Of a stretch of DNA of 64,000 nt, positions 24,898 through 33,462 are shown piece by piece. The stretch lies in contig CALLLH010000020.1 in assembly GCA_938082505.1 (NCBI GenBank), forward strand, positions 1 to 64,000, given 5' to 3'. Source of the stretch: an uncultured Flavobacteriales bacterium (GTDB taxonomy: Bacteria > Bacteroidota > Bacteroidia > Flavobacteriales_D > Sanyastnellaceae). The notes below the pieces were generated by a model. That model saw only the letters and a list, made by a program, of their open reading frames with translations. It searched no databases and had not been told where the DNA came from. The position numbers were made by a program, and so were the translations under genes. How positions within the stretch are numbered: the stretch's first letter is position 1; each line of letters begins with the position of its first letter.

Positions 24898-27480
24898 ATG
24901 AAGTCATTTCTTATTCCGGCATTGATTGCCGCCTCGTTTGCTGTTTCCGCACAAGTCCCCACGCCGGCTGAGTTTCTCGGGTACGAGCTGGGCGATCGTT
25001 TCACCCGGCACCACCGCGTTGTGGACTATGCCCAAGCATTGGCGGCGGGTTCCAATCGCGCCGTCTGGCAGCCCTATGGCTTGACCTCTGAATACCGCGA
25101 CCTCGGTTTGCTCGTGGTGACCTCCGAGGAGAACCACGGCCGGCTCGAGGCACTCCGCAAGGCCAACCTTGCCCGTACCGAAGGCAAGGGCCTTCCCGCG
25201 GATGATCCCGGTGTGGCATTCGTCTACCTCAGCTACAACGTCCACGGAAACGAGGCGGTGTGCACGGAGGCCGCATTGCGCACAATGCACGCCCTCGTCT
25301 CCGGCACGGACGCCAAGGGCAAGGATGTCGGTCAGTGGCTCGATAAGGCCGTCGTCATCATGGACCCCTGCGTCAATCCCGATGGCCGCGACCGCTATGT
25401 GGCCTTTCAGGACCGCACCTCCGGTCTGACGCCCGTGGCGGATCCGGGTACCGTGGAGCACGACGAACCCTGGCCGGGTGGCCGCAGCAACCACTACATG
25501 TTCGACATGAACCGCGATTGGGCGTGGCAAACGCAACAGGAGACCAAGGCCCGGGTCACGGCCTACCGCAGTTGGATGCCGCAGGTCCATGTCGATTTCC
25601 ACGAGCAGGGGGTCAATTCACCTTACTACTTCGCCCCCGCGGCGGAGCCCTACCACAAGATCATCAGCCCTTGGCAGCGAAAGTGCCAAGAGCACATCGG
25701 AGCCAACAACGCCCGCTGGTTCGACGCGCGCGGAGCCCTGTACTTCACCCGGGAGGTGTTCGATCTGTTCTACCCGGCCTACGGTGATACCTGGCCACTC
25801 TACAATGGCGCCATCGGCATGACCTATGAACAGGGTGGAAGCAGCCGCGCCGGTCGTGCGGTGCTGACGTCCCTCGGCGACACATTGACCTTGGCCTACC
25901 GCATCCTCAATCACCACGAGTCGGGGATGAGCACGGTGGAAGAGAGTGCGAACCGATCCGGTGAGCTGGTGCGCGAATTTGCGGACTATCACCGCCGCAA
26001 CGTGGAGGATCCCTACGGAGACCATGCGGGGTATGTCTTTCCGGCGGAACAGGATGCGGCCAAGATGAACGAGCTCTTCAGGCTCCTCGACGCGAACGGC
26101 ATTGCCTATGGAACCGCACCGGCCGCTGCGTCCGTCCAAGCGTATGACTACGGGTCGGGACGCACATCCAAGCGCACCGTGCGTGCAGGGGATCTGCTCA
26201 TTGATGCGCATCAGCCGCATGGGGGCATCCTCCAGGTGCTGATGGACCCCGATCCGGATCTGTCCGACAGCATGACCTACGACATCACGGCTTGGGCCCT
26301 GCCGCACGCCCTCGGGCTCGAGGCGTTCGCCCTGACCTCGCGACTGAAGCCGACCGGCGACTGGCCCACGGCGCCCGCGTCAGCTTCCATCACAGGTTCC
26401 CAAGGCCAGCGCCAGCCCTATGGTTGGGTGCTGTCCGGTGGGGGCGCGGATGCCATCCGCGGCCTCGCTTCGCTGCTCGCCGAGGGCGTGACGGTGCGCC
26501 GCGCAGACAGTGGCTTCTCCCTGGAGGGCCGGGTCTTCGATGCGGGTGATTTCGTCATCACCCGCCGCAACAACGAGACGATCGCCGACCTCGCAGGAGC
26601 GGTGGCGCGTGCGGCCGCCGCGGCCGGCACCACGGCTGCCGCCGTAGGCTCAGGCCGCGTGACGACCGGCTACGACTTCGGCAGCAGCCACTATGACGCC
26701 ATCCAAGCCCCGCGCATTGCGACGGTGTCCGGAGAGGGCGTCAGTTCGCTCAGCGCCGGAGAAATCTGGCACCACTTCGAGCACAACCTGCACTACCCCC
26801 TTCACCGGTTGGGCGCCATCGGTGACCTGGACCTCGACAACCTCGACGTGGTCATCCTGCCGAGCGGCTGGTACCGCATGGGGGATGAGGACCGCGATGA
26901 ATTGGCGGCCTGGGTGCGCGAGGGTGGACAGCTCGTTTCAGTAGGGGGCGCCTGCAGTGCATTTGCCGGTCAGGACGGCTGGGGATTGGAACGTTATGCC
27001 GATGGTGAACGCGCGGAGATCGAAGCCGAGGAGGAGAAGGTCCAGGAAGCAGCAGACGAGCGCGATGCGCACAGCCAGTCGGCCCAAGGCTTGGATCCCC
27101 TGCCATTTGCGGCCCAAGGACGGGACCGCCTCCGTTATGATCTGCCGGGGGCCATCTTCCGCGCCGCGGTGGACGACACGCACCCCTTGGCCGACGGCTA
27201 CGGTTCCGAATACATGACACTCCGCACGTCGGGCCGCCGCTTTGCCGCCCTCGATGGGGGCAATGTGGCCGTACTCCCTCCGGGCGACCAGGGCCGCCCC
27301 TTCAGCGGCCACGCTGGTGAGATGTCCATTCCGGCGCAGAAGGGATCCCTCGTGGCGGGCGTGCACAACATGGGCCGTGGCAGCGTCGTCTACCTCGTCG
27401 ACAACCCCCTCTTCAGGGCCTTTTGGAAGTCGGGGCACCGCTTCTTCGACAACGCCGTCTTCCTCGGCCCATCCATGTGA
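24898..27480 (+). CDS. Secreted M14-family zinc carboxypeptidase
   Basis: 860 residues from the ATG at 24898 (signal peptide MKSFLIPALIAASFAVSAQ); a TTG six codons earlier is also possible. The peptidase domain carries the zinc motif HGNE (H116, E119), DPCVNPDGR (156-164), MNRDW (204-208) and a distal zinc-ligand His in VHVDFHEQG (231 or 235). The large C-terminal part resembles the ThuA/glutamine-amidotransferase-like extension seen in many Bacteroidota M14 proteins. It has no visible T9SS tail and is probably periplasmic. It lies 18 bases after the nuclease gene, in the same series. Confidence 0.9.
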   Translation: MKSFLIPALIAASFAVSAQVPTPAEFLGYELGDRFTRHHRVVDYAQALAAGSNRAVWQPYGLTSEYRDLGLLVVTSEENHGRLEALRKANLARTEGKGLPADDPGVAFVYLSYNVHGNEAVCTEAALRTMHALVSGTDAKGKDVGQWLDKAVVIMDPCVNPDGRDRYVAFQDRTSGLTPVADPGTVEHDEPWPGGRSNHYMFDMNRDWAWQTQQETKARVTAYRSWMPQVHVDFHEQGVNSPYYFAPAAEPYHKIISPWQRKCQEHIGANNARWFDARGALYFTREVFDLFYPAYGDTWPLYNGAIGMTYEQGGSSRAGRAVLTSLGDTLTLAYRILNHHESGMSTVEESANRSGELVREFADYHRRNVEDPYGDHAGYVFPAEQDAAKMNELFRLLDANGIAYGTAPAAASVQAYDYGSGRTSKRTVRAGDLLIDAHQPHGGILQVLMDPDPDLSDSMTYDITAWALPHALGLEAFALTSRLKPTGDWPTAPASASITGSQGQRQPYGWVLSGGGADAIRGLASLLAEGVTVRRADSGFSLEGRVFDAGDFVITRRNNETIADLAGAVARAAAAAGTTAAAVGSGRVTTGYDFGSSHYDAIQAPRIATVSGEGVSSLSAGEIWHHFEHNLHYPLHRLGAIGDLDLDNLDVVILPSGWYRMGDEDRDELAAWVREGGQLVSVGGACSAFAGQDGWGLERYADGERAEIEAEEEKVQEAADERDAHSQSAQGLDPLPFAAQGRDRLRYDLPGAIFRAAVDDTHPLADGYGSEYMTLRTSGRRFAALDGGNVAVLPPGDQGRPFSGHAGEMSIPAQKGSLVAGVHNMGRGSVVYLVDNPLFRAFWKSGHRFFDNAVFLGPSM

Positions 27481-27550
27481 TTACACAAATTCGTGAGCGG
27501 CATGGATGTGATTCGTAGACGAATTATATTCAAGCATCTTTAATCACGGC

Positions 27551-30490
27551 ATGCTGCCTCACCATTGGAACCTCAGGTTGAACCGCCTCGGGATTGTACG
27601 TTTCATGCCACCCCATCATCGGATGAAGGTGGTGATGGGCGCTGCATGCCGCAATGGCCTGATGCGGATGGCAGGAGTTTTGCTGGGCATGGCGGTCATC
27701 GCCGGATCCGAAGCGCAACCCGTCTTCACACCGCTCAACAATACCGCGGGGTCATACCACCACAGCGGAGGGGTCATGGGCTTCGCGGATGTCGACAACA
27801 ACGGGTGGGATGACCTCATCATCCTCGATGACGGTCATGAAGTCGTGGTTCAATTCCAGGGCCCCCAAGGTTTCCACACCGTCGAGATGGGGTCACTGGG
27901 GAACGCGTCCCAATGGGGAGCGTGCGTCGGTGACATCGACAACAGCGGCAGCAAGGATCTGATTTCAGGGGGTGCTTATGATGGAGTGCACTTTCTGCGG
28001 ATGAACCCCGGTGGAGCCATGCCGGTCGAGGATCTGGACAACGGTTCGATGTTCATGCAGGGCTGCACCATGTCCGACATGGACGGAGATGGGGTGCTGG
28101 ACTTTTTCGCATGCCACGATGATGCGCTGAGCCGATTGTGGAGGGGCCAAACTTCAGGTATTCCGGTTCCTGACGCGGATTTGATGCCGTTGGCATCCTA
28201 TTCCTCGCCAGACTACCCCAACACGGACCACAGCGGAAACTATGGCGTCGTGACCGCCGATGTGAACGGCGACGGCCATACCGATGTCTACATCGCCAAG
28301 TGCCGCCAGCTCGTGGCGGACCCCTTTGACCCTCGGCGCATCAACCAACTGTGGATTTCTGACGGGAATGGTGGTTGGACGGAGGAGGCCGGGGAACGGG
28401 GCCTGATCCTGCACGAGCAGAGTTGGACGGCGGATTTCGGCGACATCGACAACGACGGCGACCTCGATGCGCTGGTGACCAACCACAGTGCGGCCATGGC
28501 CCTGTTGGAGAACGACGGTACGGGCCATTTCACGGACATCACGGCAGGGAGTGGGCTTGAAATCGTCGGCTTCTTCCTGCAGGCCAAGCTGGCCGATTTC
28601 GACAATGACGGATTTCTGGACCTCCTCACCTCGGGAGGTGGCAGTGCGCAGCATTTCCTGCTCGGCAATGGGGACGGGACTTTCGCGGCCGAGGGGTGGC
28701 CGTTCTCCCATCCTGACGACATGCTGGGGTTCGCCCTGGGCGACGTCGGTCGGGATGGAACACTGGACGTGTACGCCAGCTATGGTGGGGTGTATGTTTC
28801 CCCGGACCCGAGCAATCCCGATGTGTTGTACATCAATGAAGGCAGTGACCACCATTGGGTCGCATTCGACCTGCAGGGGGTGGAGGGCAACCTGGACGCA
28901 GTCGGTGCGAGGGTCAGCCTTTTCGGCCCTTGGGGCACGCAGGTGCGGGAAGTCAGGGCGGGAGAGAGCTATGGGATGACCTGCACGCATCATGCGCTGT
29001 TCGGCATCGGAGAGGCGACGGCCATCGACAGTGCCGTGGTCCGGTTTCCGGGCGGATTCACCCGTGTCCTCATCAATCCGGCGGTGGATGTCTATCACGA
29101 TGTGTTCGAGGCTCCATGCACCCTCGATCCCTTGGCCCTTCAGGTACTCGGGGACACCCTGCTGTGCCCGGGCTCGACATTGACCATCACCACGGGGCAG
29201 CCCGGTCTGTCCCATCAGTGGAACACGGGGGAATCCACCACGTCCATAGAGGTGCCGGAACCGGGGTATTACCGTGTGCTTTTGACGGATGCGGAGGGCT
29301 GCGCGGGCTTGTCCCTCCCATTGCGGGTGCAGAGGACGGATCAGCAGGAAGCGGGCATCACCGTGGCCGGCGAGCTCGAGGGCTGTGAAGGAAGGACCGT
29401 GATCCTGCGTCCGGATGTGACCGGAGATTGGCAATGGATGGATGGCACCCAGCAGGACAGCATCATCGTCACGGGTGCGGGGACCTACCACCTCAGCATG
29501 GTGGACGCATGCGGCGGCATCCACCATTCGGATACGCTTGAGGTCGTCTTCTTTGATATTCCTGAGGACCCGGAACTCGAGGACATCATCATCCCACTTC
29601 CCGATGCTGTAACCCTCTATGGCGGCGGCGGAAACTTGCAGTGGTTCGGAACCGCCACGGGTGAAGACCCGCTCATGATAGGGGGAACATTCGATACGCC
29701 CATCCTCGATACCACCACCACTTTCTGGGCGGAGGCCGTCATCACCCACGGATTGGACCAGGCTTCGGGAGGTGAGGAGGCGCCAGGGGATGGCGTGTTC
29801 TTCAACAACGAGGATTACTGGCTGAAGTTCGATGCCCATGAGGACGTCATCGTGGACTCCGTATTGGTCCTGGCCAATGGTGACGGGACCCGCACCATAG
29901 GTCTGGTGAATGACGCGGGATTGTTGCTCGACCAACGCTCCGTGGAGGTGCCGGACGGATTGTCCTACATCCAGTTGGCGCTGTTCGTCCCTGCGGGCTC
30001 CGGTTATGGATTGCGTTGCATCGGAGACAACCCCCAACTGTGGAGGGACGGCATCGGCTCAGGTCTTGCCTTTCCCTATGAGATGGGCGAACTGCTGACC
30101 ATCACGTCCAACAACCTGAACAACAACGCAAACAGCACGAACTACTACTATTACTTCTACGATTGGCACATCAGCAGCATTCCGACCGTTTGCCATTCTG
30201 GCAGGGTGGACATCACCGTCATCTCTTTGATTGAAGGGTGCACCTACCCTTCGGCCACCAACTTCGAGGTGGCCGCCACACACGAGAACGGGGGCTGTTA
30301 TTGGGTCGGTTGCATGGACCAGACCGCGATCAACTACCACCCCATCTTCACTGTGGCCGATGATGACAGTTGCGTGTACACCATGAATCCGCCGGGCTCT
30401 TGTCCGGCCGACCTCAATGCGGACGGACTGACCGGCAGCGCCGACCTGTTGATGTTCCTCACCGATTTCGGAGAGGCCTGCGCGGAGTGA
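27551..30490 (+). CDS. Secreted FG-GAP/VCBS repeat protein with ASPIC/UnbV domain and dockerin-like tail
   Basis: Up to 979 residues. In-frame ATGs at 27623 and 27662 are alternatives; the last gives the shortest signal peptide (MRMAGVLLGMAVIAGSEAQ). Residues ~60-430 contain FG-GAP/VCBS calcium-loop repeats (DVDNNGWDDL, DIDNSGSKDL, DMDGDGVLDF, DVNGDGHTDV, DIDNDGDLDA, DFDNDGFLDL). An ASPIC/UnbV segment follows (ARVSLFG...GIGEATAIDS), then Ig-like units and a jelly-roll region. The protein ends with a single EF-hand-like tail (CPADLNADGLTGSADLL) and a terminal CAE. Such beta-propellers often bind ligands or surfaces. A TATATTCA element at 27525-27532 may be the promoter -7 box. Confidence 0.86.
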   Translation: MLPHHWNLRLNRLGIVRFMPPHHRMKVVMGAACRNGLMRMAGVLLGMAVIAGSEAQPVFTPLNNTAGSYHHSGGVMGFADVDNNGWDDLIILDDGHEVVVQFQGPQGFHTVEMGSLGNASQWGACVGDIDNSGSKDLISGGAYDGVHFLRMNPGGAMPVEDLDNGSMFMQGCTMSDMDGDGVLDFFACHDDALSRLWRGQTSGIPVPDADLMPLASYSSPDYPNTDHSGNYGVVTADVNGDGHTDVYIAKCRQLVADPFDPRRINQLWISDGNGGWTEEAGERGLILHEQSWTADFGDIDNDGDLDALVTNHSAAMALLENDGTGHFTDITAGSGLEIVGFFLQAKLADFDNDGFLDLLTSGGGSAQHFLLGNGDGTFAAEGWPFSHPDDMLGFALGDVGRDGTLDVYASYGGVYVSPDPSNPDVLYINEGSDHHWVAFDLQGVEGNLDAVGARVSLFGPWGTQVREVRAGESYGMTCTHHALFGIGEATAIDSAVVRFPGGFTRVLINPAVDVYHDVFEAPCTLDPLALQVLGDTLLCPGSTLTITTGQPGLSHQWNTGESTTSIEVPEPGYYRVLLTDAEGCAGLSLPLRVQRTDQQEAGITVAGELEGCEGRTVILRPDVTGDWQWMDGTQQDSIIVTGAGTYHLSMVDACGGIHHSDTLEVVFFDIPEDPELEDIIIPLPDAVTLYGGGGNLQWFGTATGEDPLMIGGTFDTPILDTTTTFWAEAVITHGLDQASGGEEAPGDGVFFNNEDYWLKFDAHEDVIVDSVLVLANGDGTRTIGLVNDAGLLLDQRSVEVPDGLSYIQLALFVPAGSGYGLRCIGDNPQLWRDGIGSGLAFPYEMGELLTITSNNLNNNANSTNYYYYFYDWHISSIPTVCHSGRVDITVISLIEGCTYPSATNFEVAATHENGGCYWVGCMDQTAINYHPIFTVADDDSCVYTMNPPGSCPADLNADGLTGSADLLMFLTDFGEACAE

Positions 30491-30498
30491 CCAGGCCC

Positions 30499-30514
30499 GG
30501 CCCCGAAAGGGGTC
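30499..30514. terminator. Bidirectional hairpin between convergent genes
   Basis: GGCCCC-GAAA-GGGGTC, a stem capped by a GNRA-type GAAA tetraloop, in the 22-base gap between the FG-GAP gene and the convergent nuclease gene. It overlaps the nuclease stop codon. No T-run follows. Confidence 0.42.
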
Positions 30515-33428
30515 AGTTGCAGACGTTGCCGAAGGCGCCGAGGATGAGCAGTCCGTCGGCCACGTCCACGTCACCGTCTTCGTCGAGGTCTCCCAAACAG
30601 GTTCCGCTGCAACCGAATTGGGTCAGGACGGAGAGGATGTCTTCAATGTCGACCAGTCCACTTCCGTTGATGTCCTCCGCACAGCCGTTCTGGAAGACCA
30701 GGCTCAGTTCGGTGACCAAGACGGTCGTACCGTCGGGTTCGCGGTATTGCATGTTGCAATCCAGCACGGCTGTTCCATCCGTGGTCAATTGGGCGATCAT
30801 CACACGGCCTTGTGCATCGGGCGCCGTGCCGGAGACATCTCCGGGGATGGCCAGCCAGCTGCCTCCTGCAATGGCATCCGAGGTCAGGTCTCCTCCAGCC
30901 TCGAAACTGGCCAGGTCGAGGCCGACCGTCTGGATGTTGCCATCGTTGGGAGCGACACCGCCGATCGTCAGCCAGCTGTCATATTGAAGGGAGGGGAAGT
31001 CGCCGTACAACAACGCGTTGATGTCATTGGAAGTAGCCGCGCCCAAGACGTCCTGATACCAGGCCGTGGAAGTCGACAGGTCGATGGGGCTGTTGGCCGT
31101 TCCATAGATGGAGAGCAAATCGGCACCTGAATTGCTGAAGTTGGCGTAGACGCGCCAGGTGTTGAGTCCGGCTCCAGCGCCGCCTTCCGAGATGAGTTCG
31201 GCGGAGAGGCCAGTGAAGCTGCCTTGAACGTAAATGCAGCTGCCGTCATTGTCGGTTGCAGTCTCATCGTAGTTTGATGCATTGGGATCCGTGCAGCCGG
31301 CAACCTCATCCGTATCGCAGATGCCGTCCCCATCGCTGTCCGCTGAGCAGTCACCTCCACAGATGCCGAGGGCGTCGAGTTGGTTTCCATTGCAATCACA
31401 ATCTCCGGCCGGAATGTCGGCACACCCGCATTCGAAGATGGCGCCGGGGCCATTGCACACGCCACAGGCGTCAAGCTGTCCGACGCAGGGGTCGATATCG
31501 TCGCAGATGCCGTCGCTGTCGGCATCGGCGCTGCATGAACCACCGCAGACACCAAGGGCGTCGAGCTGGTTTCCATTGCAGTCACAATCCCCGGCAGGGA
31601 TTTCCGTGCAGCCACAGGCATAGATGGCTCCGGGGCCATTGCATACGCCGCAGATGTCGAGCTCACCCAGACATTCATCGATGTTATCGCAGATGCCGTC
31701 CCCATCGCTGTCCGCCGGGCAGTCACCGCCGCAAACACCGATGGCGTCAAGCTGGCTGCCGTTGCAATCGCAGTCTCCCGCAGGGATGTCCGAGCATCCG
31801 CATTCAAAGACCGCTCCGGGCCCACCGCAGATGCCGCAGGCATCGAGGGTGAGGCACTCGGTTGCGGAGGGGTCCGTGTAGTTGCACGCGGTCAGGTCCA
31901 CACAACCGTCCAGGTCGTCACAGAGTCCATCAAAATCGCTGTCCGTGCAATTGGGAACACCGATGAGCCGCACATCGTCAAAGGAGTGCACCTCTCCATT
32001 GGCATTGTTCGAGACGACCACACGCAAGCGGATGGTGCCGGCGTCCGGCAGAGAGAACTGGGGGGAATTGAGTTGATTGAAGTCGTCGCTATAGGTGGCC
32101 AGTACTTGGGCCGCCCCGTCTACAATCGCTTCGAATCGGATGAAGTCAGACGCCTCTGCATTGCCTGACTCCACGGCGAAGAAGGACGCCTGAAGTCCCG
32201 TGAAACCGCTGACGTCGATGATCCTGGAGGTCCAGGTGCATTCGAAGTCCAGATCCTTGCCTGAAAAGACCGTGTCGCCGTTCAGAACAGAGGTGTAGAA
32301 GTAATCCGTCGCGCCTCCGAAGGTGATGTCCCATTCGGTCTCCCCATTTGCGGTATTTGCCGAACCATTGTAGCCGTATCCCAGGTTGGTGAACCCTCCG
32401 AAAGTCTCTTCCCAGATGGTCTGGGGACCGCTGCCTTGACATCCGAAATTGGGAGCGGCACAGTCCGTGTAGACATCGCCGAGGGTAAAGGCATCCCCGT
32501 CATCACAGGGGGCACCCAGCAGGATGCAGGAGCCATCGTCTGCTGTGGCGGAGGCGTCATAGTTGCAGGCGGAAGCATTGGTGCATCCGGCTGCGGCCTC
32601 CGAGAAATACCATGCGCGGAAGACCAGGTTGGGATCGTCGATGTAGGGATTGCGGTTGCCTTGTGCCACCTCGATCCTGTCGTTGCGCTGCACCTCGAAG
32701 GCATTCACTGGATCCCCCAGGTGCCAGTCATAGAGGGTTTGAGGGTCACAGATGCCCGAGATGTCGCCCGCTTGGGTCGGATACATGGTGTAGAAGTAGA
32801 AGACCGCACGGGCGATGTCGCCCTTCTGGGATTCGCGGGGCTCCCAAACGCCATTGGACAACTCACTGAAATCGTCAGGATTGGTCGGAATGTTGCCGGT
32901 GCTGAAATAGTTGCCCTGGGCGTCGACGCCGTACCACTGGGCGGCGGCATCGTCCACTTCGCCATAGGGGTTGTTGGACCGCGCGGAGTTGGGCGACCCA
33001 TGGGAGGGCCTCAGGCTCCAGATGTCCGAGCGCATCGGGCTGATCGAACCGTAATAGCTCTGCGGCACGAGGTGCTCCGCATTGATGGGGTCCGGAAATG
33101 TGACAAAAGCGGCACTCTGCTCGAACCCCGTGTAAACGCATGCAATCTGTCCACCCGTTTCATCGACCGAACCATAGAGCTGTTCCCGGGCGGCGTTGTA
33201 GCCCAGGTCGGTGTGCAGGCCATCGAACCAGTTCTGCTTGAGCCACACCTTGAGCTCATCCAGGTTCAGGTCTGCAGGCGGGGTGGGGGGTACCAGCATG
33301 GAGCTGGCCTCGGAGGTCGCGGTTCCGCAATCGAGATCTTCGATTGGAACCATGGTCGGTCCATTCGCCCAGGCAGGCGAGCAGAACGGAAGTGTCAACA
33401 GGGCTGCGAGGAGGTAGAAGTTGCGCAT
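30513..33428 (-). CDS. Giant secreted endonuclease I with Cys-rich repeats and dockerin-like tail
   Basis: 971 residues from the ATG at 33428 (signal peptide MRNFYLLAALLTLPF). Endonuclease I domain at about 55-290 with EHLVPQS (118-124), PMRSDIW and NSARSNNPYGEV; it is closely similar to the 23254-24879 nuclease. Next come a GCTNASACNYD repeat, a jelly-roll-like domain, three copies of a Cys-rich plus DxDxDGxxD unit, a ~160-residue beta domain, and two EF-hand-like loops ending FGNVCN. It is predicted to be an extracellular nuclease, with the repeats as a calcium-stabilised stalk. It is downstream of the M43 giant on the same strand, 34 bases apart, probably co-transcribed. Confidence 0.9.
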   Translation of the reverse strand: MRNFYLLAALLTLPFCSPAWANGPTMVPIEDLDCGTATSEASSMLVPPTPPADLNLDELKVWLKQNWFDGLHTDLGYNAAREQLYGSVDETGGQIACVYTGFEQSAAFVTFPDPINAEHLVPQSYYGSISPMRSDIWSLRPSHGSPNSARSNNPYGEVDDAAAQWYGVDAQGNYFSTGNIPTNPDDFSELSNGVWEPRESQKGDIARAVFYFYTMYPTQAGDISGICDPQTLYDWHLGDPVNAFEVQRNDRIEVAQGNRNPYIDDPNLVFRAWYFSEAAAGCTNASACNYDASATADDGSCILLGAPCDDGDAFTLGDVYTDCAAPNFGCQGSGPQTIWEETFGGFTNLGYGYNGSANTANGETEWDITFGGATDYFYTSVLNGDTVFSGKDLDFECTWTSRIIDVSGFTGLQASFFAVESGNAEASDFIRFEAIVDGAAQVLATYSDDFNQLNSPQFSLPDAGTIRLRVVVSNNANGEVHSFDDVRLIGVPNCTDSDFDGLCDDLDGCVDLTACNYTDPSATECLTLDACGICGGPGAVFECGCSDIPAGDCDCNGSQLDAIGVCGGDCPADSDGDGICDNIDECLGELDICGVCNGPGAIYACGCTEIPAGDCDCNGNQLDALGVCGGSCSADADSDGICDDIDPCVGQLDACGVCNGPGAIFECGCADIPAGDCDCNGNQLDALGICGGDCSADSDGDGICDTDEVAGCTDPNASNYDETATDNDGSCIYVQGSFTGLSAELISEGGAGAGLNTWRVYANFSNSGADLLSIYGTANSPIDLSTSTAWYQDVLGAATSNDINALLYGDFPSLQYDSWLTIGGVAPNDGNIQTVGLDLASFEAGGDLTSDAIAGGSWLAIPGDVSGTAPDAQGRVMIAQLTTDGTAVLDCNMQYREPDGTTVLVTELSLVFQNGCAEDINGSGLVDIEDILSVLTQFGCSGTCLGDLDEDGDVDVADGLLILGAFGNVCN
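31305..31845 (-). repeat. Three-unit Cys-rich / TSP3-like coding repeat
   Basis: Three tandem units of about 59 codons inside the nuclease gene. Each has CGVCNGPGAIFECGC-like, IPAGDCDCNGNQLDA and DxDxDGICDxxD segments. Boundaries are approximate. Confidence 0.8.
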
Positions 33429-33462
33429 CTTGTGATCGTGATCTAGGCTCTGTGATTGGGTC

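Noticed and set aside
28154-30037. 627-codon open frame on the minus strand
   Set aside because: Antisense to the FG-GAP protein, whose repeats and signal peptide are unmistakable. The translation shows no family features.
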